From: Streptomyces sp. TRM68367
GTDB lineage: Bacteria; Actinomycetota; Actinomycetes; Streptomycetales; Streptomycetaceae
Assembly (NCBI RefSeq): GCF_014495685.1
Contig: NZ_JACTVI010000002.1
Coordinates: 221,700-285,699 of the forward strand
Length of the DNA stretch: 64,000 bases
Direction of reading: 5' to 3'
Every line of letters starts with the position of its first letter. The first letter of the stretch is position 1. Positions 25,495-31,906 of this stretch are shown one piece after another. A program made the position numbers and the translations under genes. A model generated the notes under the pieces. That model was not told the origin of the DNA. It ran no database searches and saw nothing but the letters and a program-made list of their open reading frames with translations.

Positions 25495-26592
25495 TCAGTG
25501 CGGCGCGTCCGAGCCTTCGTACGGCCCTCTCGCAGAGGGTGGTGCGGGTGACCTGGCGCGCAGGGTCAGGCCGAGCCATGTGGCCCAGCCGATCGGCTGG
25601 AGCGTCCAGAAGCTCAGGATCCGGTACAGCAGGGTGGCCGCGATGGCCTGGTCCGGGCGCAGGCCGTAGGAGATGAGCAGGGTCGCCAGGCTCACCTCGA
25701 CGACGCCCAGGCTCCCGGGGGTAAGGCGCAGGCTGCCGGGGATCTGGGTGAGTGCGTACGCCAGAAGCAGCCCGCTCCAGGGCACTCCGATGCCCAGCGC
25801 CCACAGGCTGGCGGCCAGGCACGCGGCGTCGAACGTCCAGTTGAGCACGGCGAGACCGAAGGGCCGCAGCCAGGGGCGGAATCCGGGCTGCACGCTACGG
25901 GCCTGGGCCGTGAGCCCTGCCAGCGCCTCCTGGAGCCGCAGGACGCGCCGGGCCTGTCGGCCCGCACGCTTCCAGGCCCGTTGGACCGCCGCTCGGAGCC
26001 TCGCGGAACGGGCCAGCGCCAGCAGCACCAGGCTGAGGCCGACGGCCAGACCCAGCATGGCGAGGGCGGGGCGCAGTACCCCGCCCTGGCCGCCGAGACC
26101 CGCGGTGAGCGCTCCGGTCACGAGGAGGAGGAACAGGGCGAGTGCCGACAGCGCCCCGGAGGCGACCAGCACAGCGGCCGCGAGGACCTTCTCTGCGCGG
26201 CGACGGCGCAGCTGCCGGTAGAGCCAGGCGGCGGCGAAGGCCGCGCCGCCGGGCAGCGCACCGGCCACCGCGTTGGCGGCCATGGCCAGCGCCGTCATGC
26301 TCTTCAGGCTCAGCCGCACCCCGCCGGCGTGCAGCAGCCAGCGTTGCACGGCGGCGAAACACACGAGGGATGCCGCCTCGAAGGCCAGCGCCACGGCCAG
26401 CTTGGGCGGGCTCACCCGGGCGACCAGCTGGGCCGCCCGGGCCAGCTCCTGCCGGTAGCCGATGGCGAGCAGCACGGCGGCCGTCACGAGGGCGGTGGCC
26501 CCCAGCCACCAGGCCCAGCCCGGTCGCGCGCCGTGTGGTTCCTGCGCGCGGCCGTTGATCTCGTCGAGATCGGGCTGGCGGGGCATCGGCAT
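25495..26592 (-). CDS. YbhN/LPG-synthase-type integral membrane protein
   Basis: This is a 365-residue protein with about eight hydrophobic helices of the UPF0104/lysylphosphatidylglycerol synthase transmembrane family (flippase-like). Family features include the early LAFEAASLVCFAAVQRWLLHAGG and ALAMAANAVAGALPGGAAFAAAWLYRQL. Late features are LTQIPGSLRLTPGSLGVVEVSL and LLYRILSFWTLQPIGW. No catalytic aminoacyl-transfer domain is attached. The family may flip or synthesise lipids; the role here is unknown. It starts with ATG at 26592 or 26586. It ends the copper-island section on this side but has no operator. Confidence 0.82.
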   Translation of the reverse strand: MPMPRQPDLDEINGRAQEPHGARPGWAWWLGATALVTAAVLLAIGYRQELARAAQLVARVSPPKLAVALAFEAASLVCFAAVQRWLLHAGGVRLSLKSMTALAMAANAVAGALPGGAAFAAAWLYRQLRRRRAEKVLAAAVLVASGALSALALFLLLVTGALTAGLGGQGGVLRPALAMLGLAVGLSLVLLALARSARLRAAVQRAWKRAGRQARRVLRLQEALAGLTAQARSVQPGFRPWLRPFGLAVLNWTFDAACLAASLWALGIGVPWSGLLLAYALTQIPGSLRLTPGSLGVVEVSLATLLISYGLRPDQAIAATLLYRILSFWTLQPIGWATWLGLTLRARSPAPPSARGPYEGSDAPH

Positions 26593-26737
26593 TGGCTTTC
26601 GAGGGGGCGATAACGCGAGGTGCCGTCGGTCTACTTCCTGTTACTTCCTGTGGCGACCTCGTCGGCAGACGAACACCCCTGCCGCCCGGCAGTTCGGTGA
26701 CCGATATGACGGGGCTCCCGGACATGGCCGCATGACG

Positions 26738-26998
26738 TCAGGAGCCCTCCCGCGGAGGATCACCGGGGGCGCGCTGTTCTGCGGAGTCACGCTGGGCGGC
26801 CCTGAACTGGTCGATCTCTGCCCGGAGGCGGGTGATCTCGGCGGTCTTCGCGTCCCGGTCAGCAGGGGCACCGGCGGTTTGTTCGTGTTGGTTCGCTGTC
26901 GGCTTCCGCCGCTGATGCCGGCCCATGAGCCACATCATCAGGCACATTCCGACGGAGCAGGTGAGGAGCAGCAGGACGAACACAAGGGTCTGGGACAT
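26738..26998 (-). CDS. Small Cys/Met membrane protein, family A (copy A3)
   Basis: This 86-residue protein has one helix with LLTCSVGMCLMMWLM (Cys14, Met18, Cys19, Met21, Met22, Met25), a basic edge (GRHQRRK), a Gln/Ala linker and a coiled-coil helix (TAEITRLRAEIDQFRAAQ). It differs from A1 and A2 by Ser after the first Cys and an extra Cys in the helix. No family B partner follows it. It lies 24 nt after the zinc-binding anti-sigma-like gene and is probably transcribed with it from the promoter near 27497. Confidence 0.72.
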   Translation of the reverse strand: MSQTLVFVLLLLTCSVGMCLMMWLMGRHQRRKPTANQHEQTAGAPADRDAKTAEITRLRAEIDQFRAAQRDSAEQRAPGDPPREGS

Positions 26999-27022
26999 CG
27001 TCAGCTCCCTTCACGTGGTCGT

Positions 27023-27346
27023 TCACCGTGTGTCCTCCTTCGGTGGCGTCTGCGCTCTAGTCGCAGGTGCGCCGGTGGTGGGGGACTGCCGTGGTCTCCA
27101 GGGGCGGACGGTGCGGCCTGTCGACCCAGGCCGGGGTGGCCGTGGGCTGTCGGCGTCGGCCAGCAGTGGCAGGGCATCGCGGAGCAGCCGGGCCACGTCG
27201 GCGAGGCTGTCGCGCTCGGACCGGCACGCAGGACAGTGGGCGAGATGAGCCTCGATCGGTGCGTCCTCCCCGGGCTCCAGCACCCCGATCACGTAGGCGC
27301 CGAGCCACTCGCGGATCTCGTCGCATCCTGCTGCGGGCTTCGGCAT
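27023..27346 (-). CDS. Zinc-binding anti-sigma domain protein lacking a membrane segment
   Basis: This is a 107-residue protein. Residues about 8-60 form a ZAS/zf-HC2 domain with HLAHCPACRSE (the H-x3-C-x2-C zinc site) preceded by CDEIREWLGAYVIGVLEPGED. The remainder is Pro/Arg-rich and disordered; there is no membrane helix, unlike most anti-sigma factors of this type. It lies downstream of the SigE-like sigma gene but is separated from it by 243 nt and by an operator. It may bind the sigma factor and release it on thiol or metal stress. This pairing is inference. Confidence 0.78.
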   Translation of the reverse strand: MPKPAAGCDEIREWLGAYVIGVLEPGEDAPIEAHLAHCPACRSERDSLADVARLLRDALPLLADADSPRPPRPGSTGRTVRPWRPRQSPTTGAPATRAQTPPKEDTR

Positions 27347-27391
27347 TGCTTCCCACCCTGTCTCGTCGTAGTCCGGCGGTTCGGGGCGCGA

Positions 27392-27490
27392 TCAGGTGCG
27401 GGCGTCGGAGCCGGTGTTCTTGGTGAAGTTGACCTCGGCCTCGGCGGCGGTGACGCCCTCCTGCCGGGCTTGGACGGCTTTGAGCTGAAC
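27392..27490 (-). other. Possible gene remnant
   Basis: One minus-strand frame reads AVQARQEGVTAAEAEVNFTKN and ends at TGA 27392-27394. It looks like the C-terminus of a real protein with normal codon use, but it has no start and no upstream sequence, because the operator is directly 5' of it. It is probably a fragment left by a deletion; I cannot assign a family. Confidence 0.3.
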
Positions 27491-27494
27491 AGCC

Positions 27495-27511
27495 TATATA
27501 AGAAGATTAGG
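27495..27511 (-). promoter_or_regulatory. Candidate BlaI-type dyad with -10 box
   Basis: The half-site ATTAGG and a degenerate partner make TATAAGAAGATTAGG (27497-27511, 12 of 15). A TATATA -10-like hexamer (27500-27495, minus strand) overlaps it. It is placed to control the anti-sigma-like gene and A3. Confidence 0.4.
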
Positions 27512-27589
27512 CCCCGGCTGTGAAGGATCGATAAGTGCGCGCGGATGTGTGTCCGGCGGCCGGCCCGGCCTCAGGCCGACGGAGCCCTG

Positions 27590-28282
27590 TCAGCCGTTTG
27601 CCAGTGCAGCCGCAGGGGCTGTGGCGTGGGGTCCGGGAGAACCGGTGGGAGCCGTCGTGGATTCCGTACCGCTGCCGGCGCGGTGGACCAGAGAGGTGCG
27701 CAGCCGGGCGCGGCCGCGGTGGATGCGGCTGCGTACCGTCCCGGTTTTGACGCCGAGCGTGGCGGCGACCTCCTCATAGGACAGGCCCTCGACGTCGCAC
27801 AGGACGACCGCTGCGCGGAACGGAACGGGCAGGGCGTCGAGGGCGGCCTGGACGTCCGCGTCGAGGCGCGTGTCGTGGTGGGCCTGCGCCGGGTTCGGCT
27901 CGGCTGCCGACAGCCGCTCGGCGGCTGCGTCGGTCAGGTGCTCGAACCGGACGCGGGAACGCCGCCGGGTCATGTCGAGGAAGAGGTTGACGGTGATGCG
28001 GTGCAGCCATCCCTCGAAGGTTCCGGGCCGGAAGCGTGACAGGGACCGGAACACCCGGATGAAGACCTCCTGGGTGAGATCCTCGGCGTCGTGCTGGTTG
28101 CCGGTGAGCCGGTAGGCGAGCCGGTAGACCGGGTGCGCGTGCGTGCGGACGATCTCGTCCCAGCCTGGCACGGTCCACTCCTCACCCGGCTGACCGTCCT
28201 GGGCATCGGATCCGGCGTCCGAGTACGGGGAGAGGGCGCAGACGCCGGTGTGCGGGGTCCGTGAGATGGCCTGCTGCGTCAT
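27590..28282 (-). CDS. ECF sigma factor, SigE-like
   Basis: This is a 230-residue extracytoplasmic-function sigma factor. Region 2 reads [36 protein letters not shown] and continues [19 protein letters not shown]; region 4 reads [44 protein letters not shown]. The sequence is close in style to the SigE group of actinomycetes, which responds to cell-envelope stress. The first 35 residues and the Thr/Pro-rich last 30 residues are variable. An anti-sigma-like zinc protein is encoded downstream. Its own promoter would lie in 28283-28490. Confidence 0.92.
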   Translation of the reverse strand: MTQQAISRTPHTGVCALSPYSDAGSDAQDGQPGEEWTVPGWDEIVRTHAHPVYRLAYRLTGNQHDAEDLTQEVFIRVFRSLSRFRPGTFEGWLHRITVNLFLDMTRRRSRVRFEHLTDAAAERLSAAEPNPAQAHHDTRLDADVQAALDALPVPFRAAVVLCDVEGLSYEEVAATLGVKTGTVRSRIHRGRARLRTSLVHRAGSGTESTTAPTGSPGPHATAPAAALANG

Positions 28283-28490
28283 CAGTACTTCCTCTCAGCC
28301 GTGTGGTGCGGGTGCGGACCGGGTGCATGGACAGGCACCGCGCCCTGCGGGCACGACGTACTGACCGACGCCGCAGGTGCCACGGTCCCGGCCGGGGCGT
28401 GGCCCGGGACGGGCACGGCTGTCGGGTCTGTGCCCCGGTGTGGCCGAGGAGCATCGAATTGCCTCGCCACGCTGCTCATGTCTTCTGCTC

Positions 28491-28520
28491 TTCTGCGGTC
28501 GGTGTCGGCCGACCGCAGAA
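28491..28520 (-). terminator. 12-bp perfect hairpin, likely terminator
   Basis: TTCTGCGGTCGG and CCGACCGCAGAA form a perfect 12-bp stem with a 6-nt loop. It follows the ferric-reductase-like gene (stop 28644) and precedes the sigma gene, so it probably ends the 31767-28644 operon. There is no U-tract, as is common in actinomycetes. Confidence 0.6.
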
Positions 28521-28643
28521 CAAAATTAGACGGAAGGGGATGAAGGCGCTGTGAAGAGTGCACGTGCTTCCCCGGAAAGACGGTGACTGCAGATGCACGC
28601 AGGTCCGTCTCCGCCCGTCCGGGACGTCTCCCTTGCGCGCTCG

Positions 28644-30194
28644 TCACAGGTCCACCGACAGAATTGGGCTGCGGCCGCGGGAGACGCACGGGTAGATCAC
28701 ATCGTGACGGCCGCGCTCGCCGAGGGCCAGCACGGTGTCGCGGTGGTCGGGGATTCCGCCCAGGACGCGCAGCTCGCAGCTGCCGCAGAAGCCCTCCTCG
28801 CAGGAGGAGGGAGCGTCGGGAACCGCCTCGCGGATGACCTCCAGCAGGCTGCGGCCGACCGGGACCGGCAGCACACGTCCGGTGCGCCGCAGCTCGACCT
28901 TGAACTCCCGAATGGAGGCCGAGCTGCCCGGCTGCGACAGGCTGGTGCTGGTGCGCGGGGCGGTGAAGCGTTCGGTGTGCAGATGTACGTCGGGGAAGTC
29001 CGCCATGGTCTTTTCCAGGGACGTGAGCAGGGCATCGGGGCCGCAGGCGTAGACCGCTGCGCCGGGCGGGGTGTCGGCCAGGGCGGTGGCGAGGTCGGGC
29101 AGGCCATCGGTGTCCTCGGGGACGAGGCGGACCCGGTCTCCGCCGAGAACCATGAGGTCGTCGGCGAAGGCCATGGTGGCCAGGGACCGGCCGCCGTAGA
29201 GCAGATGCCACTCCCGCCCGACCGCGGCCACGGCGCGCACCATGGGCAGGATGGGGGTGACGCCGATGCCGCCGGCGATGAACAGGTAGTGCTCGGCCAG
29301 GACCAGCGGGAACCTGTTGCGCGGCCCGCGGACGGCGACCCGCTGTCCGGCGCGCAGCGCATGCACCTCCGCCGATCCGCCGCGCCCGTCCGGCACGTGC
29401 AGGACCCCGATGCGGTACGTGTCCCGCTGGGACGAATCCCCGCACAGTGAGTACTTGCGGACCAGGCCGGAGGGCAGCACCAGGTCGATGTGGGCCCCGG
29501 GTTCCCAGGCGGGCAGCCGCGCGCCGTCCGCGGCGGCGAGTTCGACGCCGACGACACCGTCGGCGGCGTGCCGCAGCTCCTGGACGACGACGGGGCGCGC
29601 GGGCAGGTCGCGCCCCGTTGGCGGCCCGGTCGTCTGTCCCGTCGCAGGGGGTGCGCCGGGATCGTTGGCGCCGGTACGCCGTCCGATCAGCAACCGGTAG
29701 AGCGCGAGGAAAACGATGGCCGCCACCAGCAGGAGCGCCGTCCAGCGCACCGCGGTCTCGTCGGTTCCGGCGGTCAGCGCGTGCACGGTGCTCAGCACGA
29801 ACAGCGCGAAGGCGCTGGTGTGCACGTAGCGCCACCAGCGGTGCGGGATGCGCGTCTTCAGCAGGGAGGTGATCTGGACGGCGGCAAGCAGATAAAGGGC
29901 GATCACCCCCCAGGCCACTGCCACCGGCCGGTAGTCGGAGGTGAACGGGAACAGGATCTGGATCAGGCCGATGTCCACCCAAGAGTCGGCCACCAGGCCG
30001 AGCAGATGCACCCCAAGGAAGACCAGCGAGAGCCCGGACAGGAAGCGGTGCAGGTCGAGCAGGCGCCCCGGCACCGCTCGCGGGCCCAGCACCCGGGTGG
30101 ACACCAGCAGTCCCCACACCACGGTGGCCGACAACAGCCACCAGGACATCAGCCCGCCGACGCGGGCGAGGTACCACCACAGTCGGGGGTCCAC
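28644..30194 (-). CDS. Ferric-reductase-like membrane flavoprotein with 2Fe-2S domain
   Basis: This 516-residue protein combines three parts. An N-terminal ferric-reductase transmembrane region (about 1-170) has several His in HRFLSGLSLVFLGVHLLG and YVHTSAFALFVLSTVHAL, suited to heme binding. A ferredoxin-NADP-reductase-like FAD/NAD module follows (RKYSLCGDSSQRDTYRIGV, AGGIGVTPILPMVRA, YACGPDALL). A plant-type 2Fe-2S domain closes it (CEEGFCGSCELRVLGG, then a distal Cys in VIYPCVSRG). It would move electrons from NAD(P)H across the membrane, perhaps to reduce copper or an extracytoplasmic flavin. It overlaps the ApbE gene by 46 nt. Confidence 0.88.
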   Translation of the reverse strand: MDPRLWWYLARVGGLMSWWLLSATVVWGLLVSTRVLGPRAVPGRLLDLHRFLSGLSLVFLGVHLLGLVADSWVDIGLIQILFPFTSDYRPVAVAWGVIALYLLAAVQITSLLKTRIPHRWWRYVHTSAFALFVLSTVHALTAGTDETAVRWTALLLVAAIVFLALYRLLIGRRTGANDPGAPPATGQTTGPPTGRDLPARPVVVQELRHAADGVVGVELAAADGARLPAWEPGAHIDLVLPSGLVRKYSLCGDSSQRDTYRIGVLHVPDGRGGSAEVHALRAGQRVAVRGPRNRFPLVLAEHYLFIAGGIGVTPILPMVRAVAAVGREWHLLYGGRSLATMAFADDLMVLGGDRVRLVPEDTDGLPDLATALADTPPGAAVYACGPDALLTSLEKTMADFPDVHLHTERFTAPRTSTSLSQPGSSASIREFKVELRRTGRVLPVPVGRSLLEVIREAVPDAPSSCEEGFCGSCELRVLGGIPDHRDTVLALGERGRHDVIYPCVSRGRSPILSVDL

Positions 30195-31117
30195 GTCACA
30201 AACCTTTCCCAGAGCCCGGCGGAGTGCGCCGCGCCGTCTTCGGTCACGAGCAGGCCGGCGACCCCATGAGCCTCCAGCAGGGCGCTTCCGGTGGGCAGGC
30301 CGGCGATGAGCGCGGCCTTGGCCAGTACCTCCGCCCAGTGCGCCACACCGGCCACCACGGTGACGCCGGTCAGTTCACTCGCGGCCGGGGCACCAGTGGC
30401 CGGATCGATGAGGTGGTGGAACTCCCGCCCGGCCCGCTGCCACCGGCGGCGCAGCCGGGTGGAGGTGGCGACCGCACCGTCGGCGAGGGTCAGCCACGCC
30501 AGGTCCGTGCCCGGGCGGGCCTCGTCCTCGACCGCGACCGCCCACGCGTCCGCGCCAGGGGCGGCTCCCGTCGCACGTACGTCGCCGCCGAGGTTGACGC
30601 ACGCCCCTTCAGCTCCCGCGGCCATCAACTCGTGGGCGAGCAGGTCGGCTGCGTATCCCTTGCCGATGCCGCCCAGGTCGAGCCGTACGCCGCGGGGCAG
30701 GCGCACCCGGTCCTCCCGGATCTCGATGTCCGCACAGCCCGGGGCGGGGGCGGTGGCGGTGGCGGGTGCGGGGCCGGCCGACAGCTCGCGCGGAAGTGCC
30801 TCGAAGCTGCGGGTGTAGCCGGCCTGCTCCAGGGCGGGCAGCACGGTCGGATCGAACAGGCCGCCGGTCACCTCCCACGCCTGCACGGCCCTGCGCACGA
30901 GCGCGACCGTCGGCGCGGAGACGCGGACCCACTGGCCCGACGCGGCGTTGAGGCGGCACAGCTCGCTGTCGGCACGGAACCGGGACCACAGCGCTTCCAG
31001 CTCGACCAGCCGGGAACGCGCCCGGGCCAGAAGCTCCGGACCTCGGCCGCCGACCACGAAGAGGTGACCGGCGGAGCCCATCACCGGGAACCGCGCCTCG
31101 GCCGCCTCAGCTGCCAC
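30149..31117 (-). CDS. FAD:protein FMN transferase (ApbE)
   Basis: This is a 322-residue ApbE protein, which attaches FMN to Thr/Ser of redox proteins outside the membrane using Mg2+ and FAD. Features include FPVMGSAGHLFV at the start, ALWSRFRADSELCRLNAASG, and RLDLGGIGKGYAADLL (the family-defining DxGGxxKGxxAD). GACVNLGGDVRATG and a HHLIDPATGAPA motif with the metal-site residues follow. No clear signal peptide is seen, which is odd for an exported enzyme. Its gene overlaps the ferric-reductase-like gene, so the two likely form an electron-transfer module with flavinylation of a partner. The small proteins upstream are candidates. Confidence 0.9.
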   Translation of the reverse strand: MAAEAAEARFPVMGSAGHLFVVGGRGPELLARARSRLVELEALWSRFRADSELCRLNAASGQWVRVSAPTVALVRRAVQAWEVTGGLFDPTVLPALEQAGYTRSFEALPRELSAGPAPATATAPAPGCADIEIREDRVRLPRGVRLDLGGIGKGYAADLLAHELMAAGAEGACVNLGGDVRATGAAPGADAWAVAVEDEARPGTDLAWLTLADGAVATSTRLRRRWQRAGREFHHLIDPATGAPAASELTGVTVVAGVAHWAEVLAKAALIAGLPTGSALLEAHGVAGLLVTEDGAAHSAGLWERFVTWTPDCGGTSPASAG

Positions 31118-31451
31118 TGCTGCGTGTCATCGGGGGCGACGGCATCGCCTGTCCCGGGGACTGCCCCTGGGGTGGAGAGGACGCGGCGGCCTCGCCCTGA
31201 CCGCCGCACCCGCTGCCGCTGCTGCGCGTCACCGGAGAGGACGGCGTCCCCTGGGCCTGGGGCGATGCCGGAGTCGCCGCCGCCGGAGCCGAGGCGGCGG
31301 CCACGGACTCCGCCGCTGCCGTGGACGGCTCGGCGGCGGCCACCAGTGCCGCGGTGAGCAGCGTGGCACCGGCCAGGCTTGCGGCGGCCACCCCGACCCG
31401 CACCGCCATACGGCGGTCCTGCTCGTCGGCGGCGTCCAACTGGTCAGCCAC
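31107..31451 (-). CDS. Membrane-anchored Ala/Ser/Pro-rich protein
   Basis: This is a 114-residue protein with a charged N-terminus, one membrane helix (MAVRVGVAAASLAGATLLTAALVAAA) and an extracytoplasmic low-complexity tail. The tail contains two similar repeats (PSSPVTRSSGS and PSPPMTRSSGS), the second at the very C-terminus, and one Cys. The repeated T-R-S-S-G motif has a Ser/Thr-Gly context that might be an ApbE flavinylation target, but it does not clearly match the known consensus. The GTG start overlaps the stop of the Met-rich gene by 8 nt and it overlaps apbE by 11 nt. Confidence 0.6.
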   Translation of the reverse strand: MADQLDAADEQDRRMAVRVGVAAASLAGATLLTAALVAAAEPSTAAAESVAAASAPAAATPASPQAQGTPSSPVTRSSGSGCGGQGEAAASSPPQGQSPGQAMPSPPMTRSSGS

Positions 31452-31767
31452 CGTTCATGCCGTTCATGTTGTTGCCGCCGTTGCTCTGCTGGTTCTGGCT
31501 CTGGTTCTGCTGCTGTGATCCGTCGGGTGTCGGGCTGGCGCTGGGAGACGGCGTACCGGTCTGACCTCCCTGGCCGCCCTGCCCCATTTGCATGCCCATG
31601 CCCATCTCCATGCCGGACATCATGCCCATGCGCATGGCTTCCAGGTTCATTTGCATGTTCATGTCCATACCGCTCTGGCCGCCCATCCCCATGCCGCCCA
31701 TGCCCATGCCGTTCATGTCGCCCATGCCCATGCCGCCGTTCTGGCCGCCCATGCCGTTGTTCGGCAT
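31444..31767 (-). CDS. Met-rich low-complexity protein (candidate copper binder)
   Basis: This is a 107-residue protein with 24 methionines, mostly in GMGMG, MDMNMQM and MEMGMGMQM runs, followed by a Gln/Asn/Ser-rich tail. Met clusters bind Cu(I). Codon third positions in this frame are strongly G/C, which supports it as the coding frame. No good ribosome site precedes the ATG at 31767. A nearby ATG at 31828 with GGGAG lies in another frame, in which the same DNA encodes a His-rich sequence. The intended start may be further upstream after a frameshift: the frame reads CSLDPSSNARPSPAPSNGNG before the ATG, like a lipoprotein stub. It is the first gene of the operon controlled by the dyad at 31846. 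Confidence 0.65.
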   Translation of the reverse strand: MPNNGMGGQNGGMGMGDMNGMGMGGMGMGGQSGMDMNMQMNLEAMRMGMMSGMEMGMGMQMGQGGQGGQTGTPSPSASPTPDGSQQQNQSQNQQSNGGNNMNGMNGG

Positions 31768-31845
31768 GCCGTTGCCGTTGCTGGGCGCCGGGCTCGGGCG
31801 CGCATTGCTGGATGGGTCCAGGGAGCATCAGGCGTCTCCCAATAA

Positions 31846-31860
31846 CCTTAGTTGCTTAGG
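31846..31860 (-). promoter_or_regulatory. BlaI-type dyad operator of the Met-rich/ApbE operon
   Basis: CCTTAGTTGCTTAGG is a 15-mer dyad with flanking symmetric bases (ACCTTAG...CTTAGGT). A TAAGGT -10-like hexamer overlaps its left arm on the minus strand. It lies 79 nt upstream of the Met-rich gene. Confidence 0.6.
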
Positions 31861-31906
31861 TTTGCTGTGATGGTGCGGGTTGCCTCGAACGGGAGATCCG
31901 CGGCGG

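Noticed and set aside
31229..31828. His-rich frame as the main gene in place of the Met-rich one
   Set aside because: Its G/C-third-position pattern is poor and it runs on through the next genes in a Pro/Arg-rich frame; the Met frame is better, though the start is unsettled.
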